Source: Falsochrobactrum shanghaiense
GTDB lineage: Bacteria > Pseudomonadota > Alphaproteobacteria > Rhizobiales > Rhizobiaceae
Direction: 5' to 3'
Assembly: GCF_003149535.1 (NCBI RefSeq)
Contig: NZ_QGDB01000003.1
Span: forward strand, 124,001-188,000
DNA: 64,000 bases
Both the position numbers and the translations under genes were made by a program. The notes beneath the pieces are model-generated. The model had not been told where the DNA came from. It searched no databases and saw only the letters and a program-made list of their open reading frames with translations. Positions 1-10,953 of the stretch are shown here, one piece after another. The stretch's first letter is position 1; every line of letters begins with the position of its first letter.

Positions 1-365
1 TTGGCGGCGGTTCCGCAGATGGCGGCAGCGCAGTGGAGATTGTGAACGGCGTGAATTTCCTCAGCAAGATCGTTACTGGCGTCTCGCCGCGCGATCTCAA
101 GCCGCTGACCGATGAAGGCAAGAAGCAGGTCGGGTCCGGCATTGTCGTATTCATCGGCGTCGGTGAAGATGGCAAGGCCAGCGCCGTTGTCGGCGTTACC
201 GATGATCTTGTGGGCCGTTTTAGTGCGGTCGATCTGGTGCGCGCGGCTTCTGCTGCTCTGGGCGGCGCCGGTGGCGGCGGGCGTCCGGATATGGCGCAGG
301 CGGGCGGGCCGGACGGCAGCAAAGCCGATGATGCGGTTGCGGCAGTCAAGGCATTGATCGCCTGA
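1..365 (+). CDS. alaS: Alanyl-tRNA synthetase, C-terminal fragment
   Basis: This is the 3' end of a gene that begins left of the window; the reading frame is open from base 3. It encodes the end of the C-terminal DHHA1-type domain of alanyl-tRNA synthetase, which charges tRNA-Ala in the cytoplasm. The visible part has the family ending: a Val/Ile-rich strand ([17 protein letters not shown]), a glycine-rich turn ([16 protein letters not shown]), and a final helix ending AVKALIA. The GTG at 33 is internal and not a start. A strong terminator follows at once, and the next gene, icd, converges from the other strand. Confidence 0.93.
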   Translation, partial: GGGSADGGSAVEIVNGVNFLSKIVTGVSPRDLKPLTDEGKKQVGSGIVVFIGVGEDGKASAVVGVTDDLVGRFSAVDLVRAASAALGGAGGGGRPDMAQAGGPDGSKADDAVAAVKALIA

Positions 366-386
366 TATATAGGTTTCTGCAACCAG

Positions 387-412
387 AAGGCCGGGCGAAA
401 CCCGGCCTTTTT
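387..412 (+). terminator. Rho-independent terminator of alaS
   Basis: A 7-bp GC-rich stem, GGCCGGG (389-395) pairing with CCCGGCC (401-407) around a 5-base loop, is followed by five T residues (408-412). It lies 22 bases after the alaS stop codon. Confidence 0.88.
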
Positions 413-443
413 GATTCAGTATGGAAACTGGGAATGTTCAAAG

Positions 444-474
444 AAAAACGGCGGGGAGTTCCCGCCGTTTTTTT
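444..474 (-). terminator. Terminator of icd, usable from both strands
   Basis: The stem ACGGCGGG (448-455) pairs with CCCGCCGT (461-468). It has an A run on its left and a T run on its right, so it can end transcripts from either direction. It lies just past the icd stop codon and backs up the alaS terminator. Confidence 0.85.
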
Positions 475-496
475 GTTTTCAGGTCGTGGTGACGAT

Positions 497-1711
497 TTAA
501 GCAGCCATCGCCTTTTGCAGGTTCTCATCGATCTTGTCGAGGAAGCCGGTGGTGGAAAGCCAGGGCTGATCGGGACCGATGAGAAGGGCCAGATCCTTGG
601 TCATGAAGCCTGCTTCAACGGTATCGATGCAGACCTTTTCCAATGTTTCGGCAAAGCGCTTGAGTTCGGCATTGTTATCGAGCTTGGCGCGATGGGCGAG
701 GCCACGGGTCCATGCAAAGATCGAAGCAATCGAGTTGGTCGAGGTTTCCTCGCCCTTCTGGTGCTGGCGATAGTGGCGCGTCACGGTGCCGTGTGCGGCT
801 TCGGCTTCAACGGTCTTGCCATCCGGCGTCATGAGAACCGAAGTCATCAGGCCGAGCGAGCCGAAGCCCTGCGCGACGATGTCGGACTGGACGTCGCCGT
901 CATAGTTCTTGCACGCCCAGACATAACCGCCGGACCACTTGAGCGCGGAAGCAACCATATCGTCGATGAGGCGGTGCTCATACCAAATCTTGGCTTCCTT
1001 GAATTTTTCAGCAAATTCGGCGTCGTATACTTCCTGGAAGATGTCCTTGAAGCGACCGTCATAAGCCTTGAGAATGGTGTTCTTGGTCGACAGATAGACC
1101 GGATAACCACGCTGCAGGCCATAGTTAAGGGAAGCGCGTGCGAAATCGCGGATGGAATCATCAAGATTATACATGGCCATGGCAACGCCCGAAGAGGGGG
1201 CGTCGAAGACTTCATGCTCGATGGTTTCGCCATCTTCGCCGACAAACTTGATCGTCAGCTTGCCTTTGCCGGGGAATTTGAAATCGGTGGCGCGGTACTG
1301 ATCGCCAAAAGCGTGGCGGCCAACGATGATTGGCTGAGTCCAGCCCGGAACCAGGCGCGGGACATTCTTTGCGATGATCGGCTCGCGGAAAATCACACCG
1401 CCGAGAATATTGCGGATCGTGCCGTTTGGCGACTTCCACATCTTCTTGAGCTTGAATTCCTCAACGCGGGTTTCATCTGGCGTGATGGTTGCGCATTTCA
1501 CACCGACGCCGTGTTCCTTGATGGCATTGGCAGCGTCAATGGTGACCTGATCGTTGGTCGCGTCGCGATGTTCGACGGACAGATCGTAATATTTAAGATC
1601 GATGTCGAGATAGGGATGGATCAGCTTGTCCTTGATGAACTGCCAGATGATGCGGGTCATCTCGTCGCCGTCGAGTTCAACGACCGGGTTTGCAACCTTG
1701 ATTTTTGCCAT
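497..1711 (-). CDS. icd: NADP-dependent isocitrate dehydrogenase
   Basis: 404 residues. It oxidatively decarboxylates isocitrate to 2-oxoglutarate with NADP in the TCA cycle. The sequence is of the homodimeric, eukaryote-like class: TITPDE (75-80), [12 protein letters not shown] (94-105) with substrate arginines R100 and R109, and GRHA with R132, at the same numbers as in human IDH1 (family knowledge). The [10 protein letters not shown] segment carries the metal-binding aspartates. It is a single gene, convergent with alaS, with a terminator directly downstream. The ATG at 1711 gives the usual MAKIKV start. Confidence 0.97.
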   Translation of the reverse strand: MAKIKVANPVVELDGDEMTRIIWQFIKDKLIHPYLDIDLKYYDLSVEHRDATNDQVTIDAANAIKEHGVGVKCATITPDETRVEEFKLKKMWKSPNGTIRNILGGVIFREPIIAKNVPRLVPGWTQPIIVGRHAFGDQYRATDFKFPGKGKLTIKFVGEDGETIEHEVFDAPSSGVAMAMYNLDDSIRDFARASLNYGLQRGYPVYLSTKNTILKAYDGRFKDIFQEVYDAEFAEKFKEAKIWYEHRLIDDMVASALKWSGGYVWACKNYDGDVQSDIVAQGFGSLGLMTSVLMTPDGKTVEAEAAHGTVTRHYRQHQKGEETSTNSIASIFAWTRGLAHRAKLDNNAELKRFAETLEKVCIDTVEAGFMTKDLALLIGPDQPWLSTTGFLDKIDENLQKAMAA

Positions 1712-1887
1712 TGATAAAGCCTCTTATTGAATGCGTCGGGTCCGTATAGCATCGGTAGGCCAGAAGGCAAAGCGCCGGAGGCTTATTCTTTAGCCAATAA
1801 GGGGATTTCCCTGATCAAAATATGCGAAGGACGGCGCTTGCGGGAGCGTTAGCCATATTTCTGTCTGTTAATGGGCGCAGCTTACTG

Positions 1888-1933
1888 ACGGGAACATTCG
1901 AGCCGTTCGAATTGAAACGCGCCATGTTCCCGT
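1888..1933. promoter_or_regulatory. Perfect inverted repeat upstream of the secreted-repeat gene
   Basis: ACGGGAACAT (1888-1897) is matched exactly by ATGTTCCCGT (1924-1933). A second, nested inverted repeat, ATTCGA (1896-1901) with TCGAAT (1907-1912), sits in between. The outer repeat ends 15 bases before the ATG at 1949 and just before the AGGGAGA ribosome-binding site, so it could be an operator or a leader hairpin. The factor that would bind it is unknown. Confidence 0.4.
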
Positions 1934-1948
1934 TCAGGGAGAAAAGCC

Positions 1949-2320
1949 ATGAGAAATCTGCTTTTAGCATGCGGCATCGTCGTTGCTGCGAGTGTGGGCG
2001 CTTTTGCTGCGGAACCCGCTAAAATGGCCGATACGCAGGCCGGCACAGTCCTGGTAACGCCGGCAGGCATGACGCTTTACATTTTCGACAAGGACAAGGA
2101 CGGCAAATCGGCATGCGATGAAAAATGCCTGAAAATGTGGCCCGCTTTTCATACGGAAGGTTCGGCCATGGCGGAAGGCGATTTCAGCATCGTCAAAAGC
2201 TCTGACGGCAAGGATATGTGGGCCTATAAAGGCAAGCCCTTATATCTCTACCATGAAGACATGGCTGCCGGAGATGCGAAGGGCGACGGTAAAGGCGGCG
2301 TCTGGCATGTGGTGAAATAA
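1949..2320 (+). CDS. Small secreted protein with PF03640-type repeats
   Basis: 123 residues. A signal peptide is evident (residues 1-20, ending VGAFAAEP). The mature part has two copies of the 'secreted repeat' unit seen in PF03640/COG4315 proteins: TPAGMTLYIFDKDKDGKSAC with CLKMWPAF, then KGKPLYLYHEDMAAGDAKGD ending GGVWHVV. Two cysteines (CDEKC) could form a disulfide. Proteins of this family are periplasmic or surface lipoproteins of unknown function; this one has no lipobox, so it is probably soluble in the periplasm. An AGGGAGA ribosome-binding site precedes the ATG. It looks like a single-gene unit. Confidence 0.85.
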   Translation: MRNLLLACGIVVAASVGAFAAEPAKMADTQAGTVLVTPAGMTLYIFDKDKDGKSACDEKCLKMWPAFHTEGSAMAEGDFSIVKSSDGKDMWAYKGKPLYLYHEDMAAGDAKGDGKGGVWHVVK

Positions 2321-2473
2321 AGCGATCGACGCTTTTTAGACGCATGGATCGCGTGGTGCGATGCGTGCGGAGCTATGCCTACATCGCCGCTGAGCGTGTA
2401 ACAATATCTTTGAGATTTCGTGTCAATTATGTCAGGGAAACGCCGTGAACCAATCGTATTGACGGAAAATATC

Positions 2474-3304
2474 ATGGCAGGAACTGACAAGCAGCGCGCA
2501 ATCATCGCGGAAGGCCCGGCGATTATTCTGGTTAATCCGCAATTGCCGGAGAATATCGGCATGGTGGCGCGCGCCATGGCGAATTTCGGCCTTGGTGAGT
2601 TGCGGCTTGTCAATCCACGCGAAGAGTTTCCCAGTGAGAAGGCGCGCGCCGCGGCCAGCAAGGCCGACCACGTCATCGACAATGCCAAGGTCTATGACGA
2701 TCTGCCGTCGGCTATTGCGGATCTCAATTTTGTCTATGCCACCACAGCGCGCGAGCGCGACGGCTTCAAGCAGGTGCGCAGCGCCGTCGAAGCAAGCAGC
2801 GATTTGCGAAGGCGTTTTCGCTCTGGCGAAAAGAGCGGAATCCTGTTCGGGCGCGAACGCTTCGGCCTGAGCAATGAAGAGGTCGGGCTTGCGGACGAGC
2901 TGGTAACATTTCCGGTCAATCCTGCATTTGCATCGCTCAATATTGCGCAGGCCGTGCTGCTTATGTCCTATGAATGGATGAAGTCGGGCCTTGAAGCGGA
3001 AACCGATACGGTTTTTCGTGGGCCGGAAATGGAAATCGCGCCCAAGGGCGAGTTGCAGGGGTTGTTCAACCATCTTGAAGAAGCACTTGATGTGCGGGGA
3101 TATTTTCGCCCTGCCGCGCGCAAGGAAGTCATGGTCAATAATTTGCGCGCCGTACTCACGCGCGCGGGGTTTGCCTCTGCGGAGCTGAAGCTTCTGCGTG
3201 GGGTCATCACATCGCTTGATATATTCACGCCCAAAAAACCGCGCGGATCGGGCGCGCCGGAAGGGCGCTCGCGCAAAGCTGTGCAGGAGGAGAGGCCGGA
3301 ATGA
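2474..3304 (+). CDS. TrmH-family (SpoU) RNA methyltransferase, TrmJ-like
   Basis: 276 residues from the ATG at 2474. It belongs to the SPOUT methyltransferases, which 2'-O-methylate RNA with S-adenosylmethionine; the TrmJ branch acts on position 32 of tRNA. Typical features are the start of the fold ([20 protein letters not shown]), LRLVNPR, and the knot motifs [14 protein letters not shown] and [20 protein letters not shown]. Earlier in-frame starts at 2420 (GTG) and 2429 (ATG) exist; GGAAAA before 2474 and family alignments favour the later one. The stop overlaps the start of murI as ATGA, implying co-translation. Confidence 0.86.
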   Translation: MAGTDKQRAIIAEGPAIILVNPQLPENIGMVARAMANFGLGELRLVNPREEFPSEKARAAASKADHVIDNAKVYDDLPSAIADLNFVYATTARERDGFKQVRSAVEASSDLRRRFRSGEKSGILFGRERFGLSNEEVGLADELVTFPVNPAFASLNIAQAVLLMSYEWMKSGLEAETDTVFRGPEMEIAPKGELQGLFNHLEEALDVRGYFRPAARKEVMVNNLRAVLTRAGFASAELKLLRGVITSLDIFTPKKPRGSGAPEGRSRKAVQEERPE

Positions 3305-4149
3305 AACATGCACCCGCAGCCGCAATTTCCGGTCGGCCGCCAGCAAGCAATGCAAGGCCTGTGCTGGTCTTCGATAGCGGGATTGGCGGTTTGACGGTAT
3401 TGCGTGAGGCGCGGGTGCTGATACCGGACCGGCGTTATGTCTATATCGCGGACGACGCCGGATTTCCTTACGGCGATTGGGAAGAGGAAGCGCTGCGTGC
3501 ACGCATTGTTGATCTTTTCGGGCGCTTTATAGAGGAATACGACCCCGAGATTATCGTTATTGCCTGCAATACGGCTTCGACCCTGGTGCTAGATGATCTG
3601 CGCCGGGCCTACCCGGCTGTGCCGTTTGTAGGCACGGTGCCCGCAATCAAACCTGCTGCCGAGCGCACATCATCGGGGCTGGTGTCGGTTCTCGCCACGC
3701 CGGGGACCGTCAAGCGGGCCTATACGCGCGATCTGATCCAATCCTTTGCTACGCAATGCCATGTGCGGCTTGTGGGGGCAAACCGTTTGGCAAGCATTGC
3801 CGAAGCGCATATTCGCGGCGAGGAGATCGACGATGCGCTGGTAATCGAGCAAATGGCACCATGCTTTGTGGAAAGGAACGGGCAGCGTACGGATATTGTC
3901 GTGCTTGCCTGCACCCATTATCCATTTCTCGTCAATGTCTTTCGCCGTCTTGCCCCGTGGCCGGTCGACTGGCTTGATCCGGCGGAAGCAATCGCGCGGC
4001 GTACCTTATCGCTGCTACCACCACGCCAGAGCGATGAAGAACGCCATCATCATGACGATCTAGCGGTCTTCACCTCACAAAATCCCGATTATGCCATTCG
4101 CCGCCTGATGCAAGGATTTGGCCTTTATTTTGCCGGTCTGGATGCATAG
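3301..4149 (+). CDS. murI: Glutamate racemase
   Basis: 282 residues. It interconverts L- and D-glutamate and so supplies D-Glu for peptidoglycan. The N-terminal motif [12 protein letters not shown] has D25 and S26. The two catalytic cysteines of the family are present, C89 in ACNTAST and C204 in ACTHYPF. About 20 extra N-terminal residues precede the core. The ATG at 3301 follows the strong site AGGAGGAGAGG inside the end of trmJ and overlaps its stop codon by four bases, so the two genes form an operon. Confidence 0.95.
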   Translation: MKHAPAAAISGRPPASNARPVLVFDSGIGGLTVLREARVLIPDRRYVYIADDAGFPYGDWEEEALRARIVDLFGRFIEEYDPEIIVIACNTASTLVLDDLRRAYPAVPFVGTVPAIKPAAERTSSGLVSVLATPGTVKRAYTRDLIQSFATQCHVRLVGANRLASIAEAHIRGEEIDDALVIEQMAPCFVERNGQRTDIVVLACTHYPFLVNVFRRLAPWPVDWLDPAEAIARRTLSLLPPRQSDEERHHHDDLAVFTSQNPDYAIRRLMQGFGLYFAGLDA

Positions 4150-4163
4150 GCGCGGCAGCGAGT

Positions 4164-5017
<854 letters not shown>

Positions 5018-5064
5018 ACTGGCACCTTGGTAGTCTTCGTTCAATAAAACAGGATTTTTATTTA

Positions 5065-5095
5065 AACATATGATTTTATATAAAAATCATATGTT
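5065..5095. other. AT-rich 13-bp perfect hairpin across the mutA stop codon
   Basis: AACATATGATTTT (5065-5077) pairs perfectly with AAAATCATATGTT (5083-5095) around a 5-base loop. The mutA stop codon (plus 5087-5089) lies inside the right arm. It may act as the 3' end of the pccB-pccA-mutA transcript, but it is AT-rich and lacks a classic GC stem with a T tail. Confidence 0.55.
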
Positions 5096-7228
5096 GCGTC
5101 TCTTGCCTTCAAGAAGATCGAGAACGGCGCGGGCGCAATCCATTACATTGCTGCCGGGGCCAAAAAGCGCAGCCACGCCGTGATCGAACAAATATTGATA
5201 ATCCTGCCGTGGAACCACGCCGCCACACACAACAATGATGTTTTCCGCGCCTTTTTTCCTGAGGGTTTCGACAAGCTGAGGCAAGAGCGTTTTGTGTCCG
5301 GCGGCGAGCGATGATACGCCAAGCACATGGACCTTGGCTTTGATCGCCATATCGGCGGCTTCTTCCGGTGTCTGGAACAAGGGCCCGGCAAGCACATCGA
5401 AACCTATATCGCCAAAGGCGGAAGCAATGATCTTTGCGCCGCGATCATGGCCGTCCTGTCCGAGCTTCGCCACCATTACCTTGGGCTTTTCACCCAGTTT
5501 GTCTGAAAACTCTTCGAGACGTGAAATCAGGGTCTGATATTCAGGCTCGTCCTTGTATGCCGTCCCGTATACTTTTTTGACGACTTTTGGTTCTGCGGCA
5601 TGATCGCCAAAAACCCGTCGCATGGCGTCCGAAATTTCACCCACGCTTGCCCGCGCGCGCGAAGCTTCTACCGCTGCCGCAAGCAGATTGCCTTCTCCGC
5701 TTGTCGCTACCCTTTCAAGTTCGTTCAAAGCGGCTTCCACTTTCGCCTTGTCACGCGTCTGCTTGATGCGGTTGAGCCGGCGAATCTGGGACTGGCGGAC
5801 GGCTGTATTGTCGATTTCGAGAATGTCGATCTCGTCTTCCTGCTCCAAGCGGAACTTGTTGACGCCGACGATCACCTCTTCGCCTTTATCGACCGCAGCC
5901 TGCCGCCTGGTGGCTGCTTCCTCGATCAACCGCTTGGGTAGACCGCTTTCAACTGCCTTGGTCATGCCGCCGAGCGCTTCGACTTCCTCGATCAGTGCCC
6001 ATGCTTTTTCCGCCAGTTCATTGGTCAGGCTTTCGATGTAATAGGAGCCTGCCAGCGGATCGACGACATTTGTGATTCCTGTTTCGTTTTGCAGGATAAG
6101 CTGGGTGTTGCGTGCAATCCGAGCCGAGAATTCCGTTGGCAAGGCAATGGCTTCGTCAAACGAGTTTGTATGAAGCGATTGGGTTCCGCCAAGCGCTGCC
6201 GACATGGCTTCGAAAGCCGTGCGGACGATATTGTTGTAGGGATCCTGCTCCTGCAACGACACGCCCGAAGTCTGGCAATGGGTGCGAAGCATGAGAGAAC
6301 CGGGCTTTTTGGGCTCGAATTCTGTCATGATGCGCGACCAGAGCAGGCGCGCCGCGCGCAGCTTTGCGATCTCCATGAAGAAGTTCATGCCGATGGCGAA
6401 AAAAAAGGAAAGGCGTCCCGCGAATTCATCGACATTGAGGCCCTTATTGAGCGCGGCGCGCACATATTCGCGGCCGTCTGCAAGGGTGAAGGCCAGTTCC
6501 TGTACGAGTGTCGCGCCCGCTTCCTGCATATGATAGCCGGAAATGGAAATCGAATTGAATTTGGGCATTTCGGCTGCGGTATAGGCGATGATGTCCGCAA
6601 TGATCCGCATGGAAGGTTCGGGCGGATAGATATAGGTGTTGCGGACCATGAATTCTTTCAGAATATCATTCTGAATGGTGCCGGAGAGAAGCTGGCGCGA
6701 TACGCCCTGTTCCTCGCCCGCGACAATGAAATTGGCCAGTATCGGGATAACTGCGCCATTCATGGTCATGGAAACCGAGATTTTTTCGAGCGGAATGCCG
6801 TCGAAGAGGATTTTCATATCCTCAACGGAATCGATTGCCACGCCCGCCTTGCCCACATCGCCTTCAACGCGCGGATGGTCGCTGTCATAGCCGCGATGGG
6901 TGGCCAGATCGAAAGCGACGGATACGCCCTGCTGGCCTGCCGCAAGCGCCTTGCGATAGAAGTTGTTGGATTCCTCCGCTGTCGAAAAACCCGCATATTG
7001 GCGGATCGTCCATGGACGGCCCGCATACATGGTGGCGCGTGGGCCGCGCAGGAACGGCTCGAAACCGGGCAAGGTGTCGAGATGCCCGATACCCGCCAGA
7101 TCGTCAGCCGTATAAAGCGGCTTTACATCAATACCTTCGGGCGTATGCCAGACGAGGCTGTCGGCAGGGCGTTTGAGTTCTTTTTCGGCCAGCTTGGACC
7201 AGTCTTCTTTTGTGGGGCGTTCGCTCAT
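5087..7228 (-). CDS. mutA: Methylmalonyl-CoA mutase, single-chain
   Basis: 713 residues. It isomerises methylmalonyl-CoA to succinyl-CoA with adenosylcobalamin, the last step of propionyl-CoA assimilation. The large N-terminal part is the substrate-binding barrel (for example [20 protein letters not shown] and the H-x-N-S-x-D segment). The C-terminal B12-binding domain starts near 583 and has D592-x-H594-x-x-G597, where H594 is expected to be the lower cobalt ligand. It is of the ScpA/BhbA one-chain type; no small subunit, MeaB or epimerase gene is adjacent. It starts 9 bases after pccA and is the last gene of the operon. Confidence 0.96.
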   Translation of the reverse strand: MSERPTKEDWSKLAEKELKRPADSLVWHTPEGIDVKPLYTADDLAGIGHLDTLPGFEPFLRGPRATMYAGRPWTIRQYAGFSTAEESNNFYRKALAAGQQGVSVAFDLATHRGYDSDHPRVEGDVGKAGVAIDSVEDMKILFDGIPLEKISVSMTMNGAVIPILANFIVAGEEQGVSRQLLSGTIQNDILKEFMVRNTYIYPPEPSMRIIADIIAYTAAEMPKFNSISISGYHMQEAGATLVQELAFTLADGREYVRAALNKGLNVDEFAGRLSFFFAIGMNFFMEIAKLRAARLLWSRIMTEFEPKKPGSLMLRTHCQTSGVSLQEQDPYNNIVRTAFEAMSAALGGTQSLHTNSFDEAIALPTEFSARIARNTQLILQNETGITNVVDPLAGSYYIESLTNELAEKAWALIEEVEALGGMTKAVESGLPKRLIEEAATRRQAAVDKGEEVIVGVNKFRLEQEDEIDILEIDNTAVRQSQIRRLNRIKQTRDKAKVEAALNELERVATSGEGNLLAAAVEASRARASVGEISDAMRRVFGDHAAEPKVVKKVYGTAYKDEPEYQTLISRLEEFSDKLGEKPKVMVAKLGQDGHDRGAKIIASAFGDIGFDVLAGPLFQTPEEAADMAIKAKVHVLGVSSLAAGHKTLLPQLVETLRKKGAENIIVVCGGVVPRQDYQYLFDHGVAALFGPGSNVMDCARAVLDLLEGKRRNI

Positions 7229-7237
7229 TTTTGGACC

Positions 7238-9253
7238 TTACTCGAATTCCATGATGAGTTCATCGACGGCAAGGCTTGCGCCTTCACTGGCCGTAATGCG
7301 TTTGACGGTAGCACGGCGCTCGGCACGCAGCACGTTTTCCATTTTCATGGCTTCGACGGTTGCAAGCGGCTGACCGGCTTCGACCGTTTCGCCGTCCTTG
7401 ACGAGAATGGAGGTGATGACACCCGGCATGGGGCAAAGCAGCATCTTCGAGGTATCGGGCGGCAGCTTGACCGGCATGAGCTTCGCCAGTTCCGCCACGC
7501 GCGGGCGGCGCACATGGGCTACCACGTCCATGCCGCGCCAGCGCAGACGCCAGCCGGTGCCGGAACGCGAGGTTTTCACGGCAATCGTCTTGCCGCCAAT
7601 GCTGAACGAACCAAGCTGGTTGCCCGGATGCCAGTCGCCGGCGACGGGGAGGCTTCTGACATCAGCAGCTTCATCAGTGAATTCAATGACGGTTCCGCCT
7701 TCGCCCTCCGTCATCCTGATCGGCAGACTGAATGCATCCAGCATCACAACACGGTCGGTTGTCGCCCTATGGTGTTCCGGCGAAAGCCTGCCGGAAATCC
7801 GGGCGTTGCGCCGTTCGAAAGTGAGGGTGATTTGCGCCGCAACAGCCGCCAATGTCCGCGCATCTCCGTCCGACAAGGGAACGCCTGTAAAACCATCGGG
7901 ATATTCCTCCGCGATGAAGGCTGTGGTGATCGCACCGGAGCGAAAGCGCCGATGTTCCATCACGGCGGAAAGGAAAGGCAGGTTATGGCCTATGCCTTCG
8001 ACCTCAAATGCATCGAGTGCGTCGCTCATTGCGTCGATGGCCGTGGCGCGATCCGCTCCCCATGCGCAAAGCTTCGCGATCATGGGGTCGTAATACATCG
8101 AAATCTCGCCGCCTTCGAATACGCCCGTATCATTGCGGATAATGGTGCCGTCGTCGCGTCGGCCCTCCACGGGCGGGCGATAGCGCGTCAGACGCCCGAT
8201 TGAAGGCAGGAAATTGCGGTAAGGGTCTTCCGCATAAAGGCGGCTTTCAATGGCCCATCCGTTGAGTGTGACATCGGATTGAGAGAAGCGCAGCTTTTCG
8301 CCCGATGCAACGCGGATCATTTCCTCGACCAGATCAATGCCGGTGATGAGCTCTGTCACCGGATGCTCGACCTGCAAGCGGGTGTTCATTTCAAGGAAAT
8401 AGAAGTTGCGATCGCCATCGACGATGAATTCCACCGTACCGGCGGAATAATAACCAACCGCCTTTGCCAGAGCGACGGCCTGTTCACCCATGGCCTTGCG
8501 GGTTGCTTCATCGAGAAAAGGCGAGGGCGCTTCTTCGATAACCTTCTGATTGCGCCGCTGGATCGAACATTCACGCTCGCCGAGATAGACCACATTGCCA
8601 TGCTGGTCGCCCAATACCTGAATTTCGATATGGCGCGGCTGGGTGACGAATTTTTCAATGAAAATGCGATCATCGCCAAAAGAAGCTTTCGCTTCATTGC
8701 GCGAAAGCTGGAAGCCCTCGCGAGCTTCGTCAGCGTTCCATGCGATGCGCATGCCCTTGCCGCCGCCACCCGCAGAAGCCTTGATCATGACCGGATAGCC
8801 GATGGACCCGGCGATTTTTACCGCTTCGTCGGCATTCTCGATCAGGCCCATATGGCCGGGAACCGTTGAAACGCCCGCTTCTGCGGCCAGCTTCTTGGAG
8901 GTGATCTTGTCGCCCATGGCTTTTATGGCGTTCACCGGCGGGCCAATAAAGGTGACGTTTGCAGCCTTGAGTGCTTCAGCGAAAAGTGGATTTTCGGATA
9001 GAAAACCATAGCCCGGATGGACGGCATCAGCGCTGGTCTTGCTGATGGCATCAAGTATCTTGTCGATGACAATATAGGACTGGTTGGATGGAGCCGGGCC
9101 GATATGGATTGCTTCGTCAGCCATCTTGACATGAAGCGCATTGCGGTCAGCGTCGGAATAGACGGCGACGGTGGCGATGCCCATCTTCTTCGCCGTCTTG
9201 ATGACCCGGCATGCGATTTCGCCGCGATTGGCAATAAGGATTTTCTTGATCAT
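7238..9253 (-). CDS. pccA: Propionyl-CoA carboxylase, biotin-carboxylase (alpha) subunit
   Basis: 671 residues. It carboxylates its own biotin with ATP and bicarbonate; the carboxyl group then goes to propionyl-CoA on PccB. In order: biotin carboxylase N domain (KILIANRGEIACRVI), ATP-grasp domain with glycine loop KASAGGGGKGMR, biotin carboxylase C domain, a linker domain, and the biotinyl domain with EAMKM, where K637 is the expected biotinylation site 35 residues from the end. It lies 23 bases after pccB and 9 before mutA in one transcription unit. Confidence 0.96.
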   Translation of the reverse strand: MIKKILIANRGEIACRVIKTAKKMGIATVAVYSDADRNALHVKMADEAIHIGPAPSNQSYIVIDKILDAISKTSADAVHPGYGFLSENPLFAEALKAANVTFIGPPVNAIKAMGDKITSKKLAAEAGVSTVPGHMGLIENADEAVKIAGSIGYPVMIKASAGGGGKGMRIAWNADEAREGFQLSRNEAKASFGDDRIFIEKFVTQPRHIEIQVLGDQHGNVVYLGERECSIQRRNQKVIEEAPSPFLDEATRKAMGEQAVALAKAVGYYSAGTVEFIVDGDRNFYFLEMNTRLQVEHPVTELITGIDLVEEMIRVASGEKLRFSQSDVTLNGWAIESRLYAEDPYRNFLPSIGRLTRYRPPVEGRRDDGTIIRNDTGVFEGGEISMYYDPMIAKLCAWGADRATAIDAMSDALDAFEVEGIGHNLPFLSAVMEHRRFRSGAITTAFIAEEYPDGFTGVPLSDGDARTLAAVAAQITLTFERRNARISGRLSPEHHRATTDRVVMLDAFSLPIRMTEGEGGTVIEFTDEAADVRSLPVAGDWHPGNQLGSFSIGGKTIAVKTSRSGTGWRLRWRGMDVVAHVRRPRVAELAKLMPVKLPPDTSKMLLCPMPGVITSILVKDGETVEAGQPLATVEAMKMENVLRAERRATVKRITASEGASLAVDELIMEFE

Positions 9254-9276
9254 GAACTTGCTGCCCGCTTACCGGA

Positions 9277-10809
9277 TTAGAGGGGAATGGTATCGTGTTT
9301 CTTCCACGGCGTGTCCTGCTGCTTGTTGCGCAGGCTCGCAAAGGCGCGGGCGATACGGCGTCGCGATGAATGCGGCATGATGACCTCATCGATGAAACCG
9401 CGTTCAGCCGCAACGAAGGGATTTGCGAAGCGCTCTTCATATTCCCTGGTGCGGGCCGCGATCTTTTCAGCGTCGCCCAATTCCGAGCGATAAAGGATCT
9501 CGGTTGCGCCCTTTGCGCCCATTACGGCGATTTCCGCAGTTGGCCATGCGTAATTTATATCTGCGCCGATATGTTTTGAGGCCATCACATCATAGGCGCC
9601 GCCATAGGCTTTGCGCGTGATCAGCGTAACCATGGGGACGGTCGCCTGTGCATAGGCGAAAAGCAGCTTTGCGCCATGCTTGATGACACCGCCATATTCC
9701 TGCGCCGTTCCGGGCAGGAAGCCCGGTACATCGACCAGCGTGAGCAGCGGGATGCTGAAGGCATCGCAGAAACGCACGAAGCGCGCTGCCTTGCGCGAGG
9801 AATCAATGTCGAGGCATCCCGCGAGCACCATTGGCTGATTGGCCACGACGCCAATGGTCTGGCCTTCCATGCGGATAAAGCCGGTGATGATGTTTTTGGC
9901 GAAGGCTTCCTGAATTTCAAAGAAATCGCCTTCATCGGCCAGCGCGAGAATGAGTTCTTTCATGTCGTAGGGCGTGGTGGCACTGCTGGGAACCAGCGTG
10001 TCGAGCCGCATTTCCAGTCGGGCCGGATCATCATGAGAAGGGCGCACAGGGGGCTTCTGACGGTTGTTGAGCGGCAGGAAGTCGAACAGCATGCGCACCT
10101 GCTCAAGCGCCTCGATGTCGTTTTCATAAGCGCCATCGGCGACGGAGGATTTTTGCGTATGGGTACGCGCGCCGCCCAGTTCCTCCGCAGTGACGATCTC
10201 GTTGGTGACGGTCTTCACCACGTCAGGGCCGGTGACGAACATATAGGAGCTGTCACGCACCATGAAGATGAAATCCGTCATGGCCGGAGAATAGACAGCG
10301 CCGCCTGCGCATGGGCCCATGATGACGGAAATCTGCGGCACGACGCCGGACGCGTCGACATTGCGCTTGAAGACCTCGGCATAGCCTGCAAGCGAGGCGA
10401 CGCCTTCCTGAATGCGTGCTCCGCCAGAATCGTTAAGACCGATGACGGGCGCGCCGTTCTTCACCGCCATATCCATGATCTTGCAGATTTTCTGGGCATG
10501 GGTCTCGGACAGCGAGCCGCCAAGAACCGTAAAATCCTGGCTGAAGACATAGACCTGTCGCCCATTGATCGTACCCCAGCCGGTTACGACGCCATCGCCT
10601 GCAACCTTCTGCTGTTCCATGCCGAAATCGGTGCATCGATGCGTGACATACATGTCGAATTCCTCGAACGAATCCTCGTCGAGAAGGACTTCCAGCCTTT
10701 CGCGCGCTGTAAGCTTTCCTTTTCCATGCTGGGCATCGATGCGCCGCTGGCCACCGCCAAGGCGCGCTTCTGCACGACGGGCTTCAAGCTGTTCGAGGAG
10801 TTGCTGCAT
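9277..10809 (-). CDS. pccB: Propionyl-CoA carboxylase, carboxyltransferase (beta) subunit
   Basis: 510 residues. It moves the carboxyl group from biotin to propionyl-CoA to give methylmalonyl-CoA. It has the two crotonase-like halves of the family: an N-terminal half with [20 protein letters not shown] and [19 protein letters not shown], and a C-terminal half with [20 protein letters not shown] and [13 protein letters not shown]. It is the first gene of pccB-pccA-mutA. Its start faces the regulator gene across an intergenic region of about 145 bases that contains twin TTTGCAAA palindromes, so both units may share control. Confidence 0.96.
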   Translation of the reverse strand: MQQLLEQLEARRAEARLGGGQRRIDAQHGKGKLTARERLEVLLDEDSFEEFDMYVTHRCTDFGMEQQKVAGDGVVTGWGTINGRQVYVFSQDFTVLGGSLSETHAQKICKIMDMAVKNGAPVIGLNDSGGARIQEGVASLAGYAEVFKRNVDASGVVPQISVIMGPCAGGAVYSPAMTDFIFMVRDSSYMFVTGPDVVKTVTNEIVTAEELGGARTHTQKSSVADGAYENDIEALEQVRMLFDFLPLNNRQKPPVRPSHDDPARLEMRLDTLVPSSATTPYDMKELILALADEGDFFEIQEAFAKNIITGFIRMEGQTIGVVANQPMVLAGCLDIDSSRKAARFVRFCDAFSIPLLTLVDVPGFLPGTAQEYGGVIKHGAKLLFAYAQATVPMVTLITRKAYGGAYDVMASKHIGADINYAWPTAEIAVMGAKGATEILYRSELGDAEKIAARTREYEERFANPFVAAERGFIDEVIMPHSSRRRIARAFASLRNKQQDTPWKKHDTIPL

Positions 10810-10921
10810 TGTTTGCCGCCTCTTTGGGAAGGGATGAAATCGGGACGTTTTTTCTGTTACTGCTTAGAGCCAGTATGCCGCATTCGGAAAGCTTGAAAAG
10901 GTGTGATTGTGTAATCTATAA

Positions 10922-10953
10922 ATTTGCAAATAGTAAAATGTGAATTTGCAAAT
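10922..10953. promoter_or_regulatory. Twin TTTGCAAA palindromic operators for the PccR/MccR-type regulator
   Basis: The perfect 10-bp palindrome ATTTGCAAAT occurs twice, at 10922-10931 and 10944-10953, 22 bases apart start to start, that is on one DNA face two turns apart. The second copy touches the ATG of the regulator. TTTGCAAA is the site type known for RamB, PrpR and PccR proteins, the family of the adjacent gene. Autoregulation and control of pccB are inferred from the position. Confidence 0.75.

Noticed and set aside
434-1714. A 426-codon frame on the plus strand opposite icd
   Set aside because: It is the shadow of icd in high-GC codon use; no family look, no ribosome-binding site, and icd is certain.
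2248-2688. A 146-codon minus-strand frame overlapping trmJ
   Set aside because: It runs through the secreted-repeat gene end and trmJ in antisense; no family similarity seen.
6089-8203. A 704-codon plus-strand frame across mutA and pccA
   Set aside because: It spans two well-defined opposite-strand genes and their junction; its Arg/His/Gly-rich composition is typical of antisense shadows.
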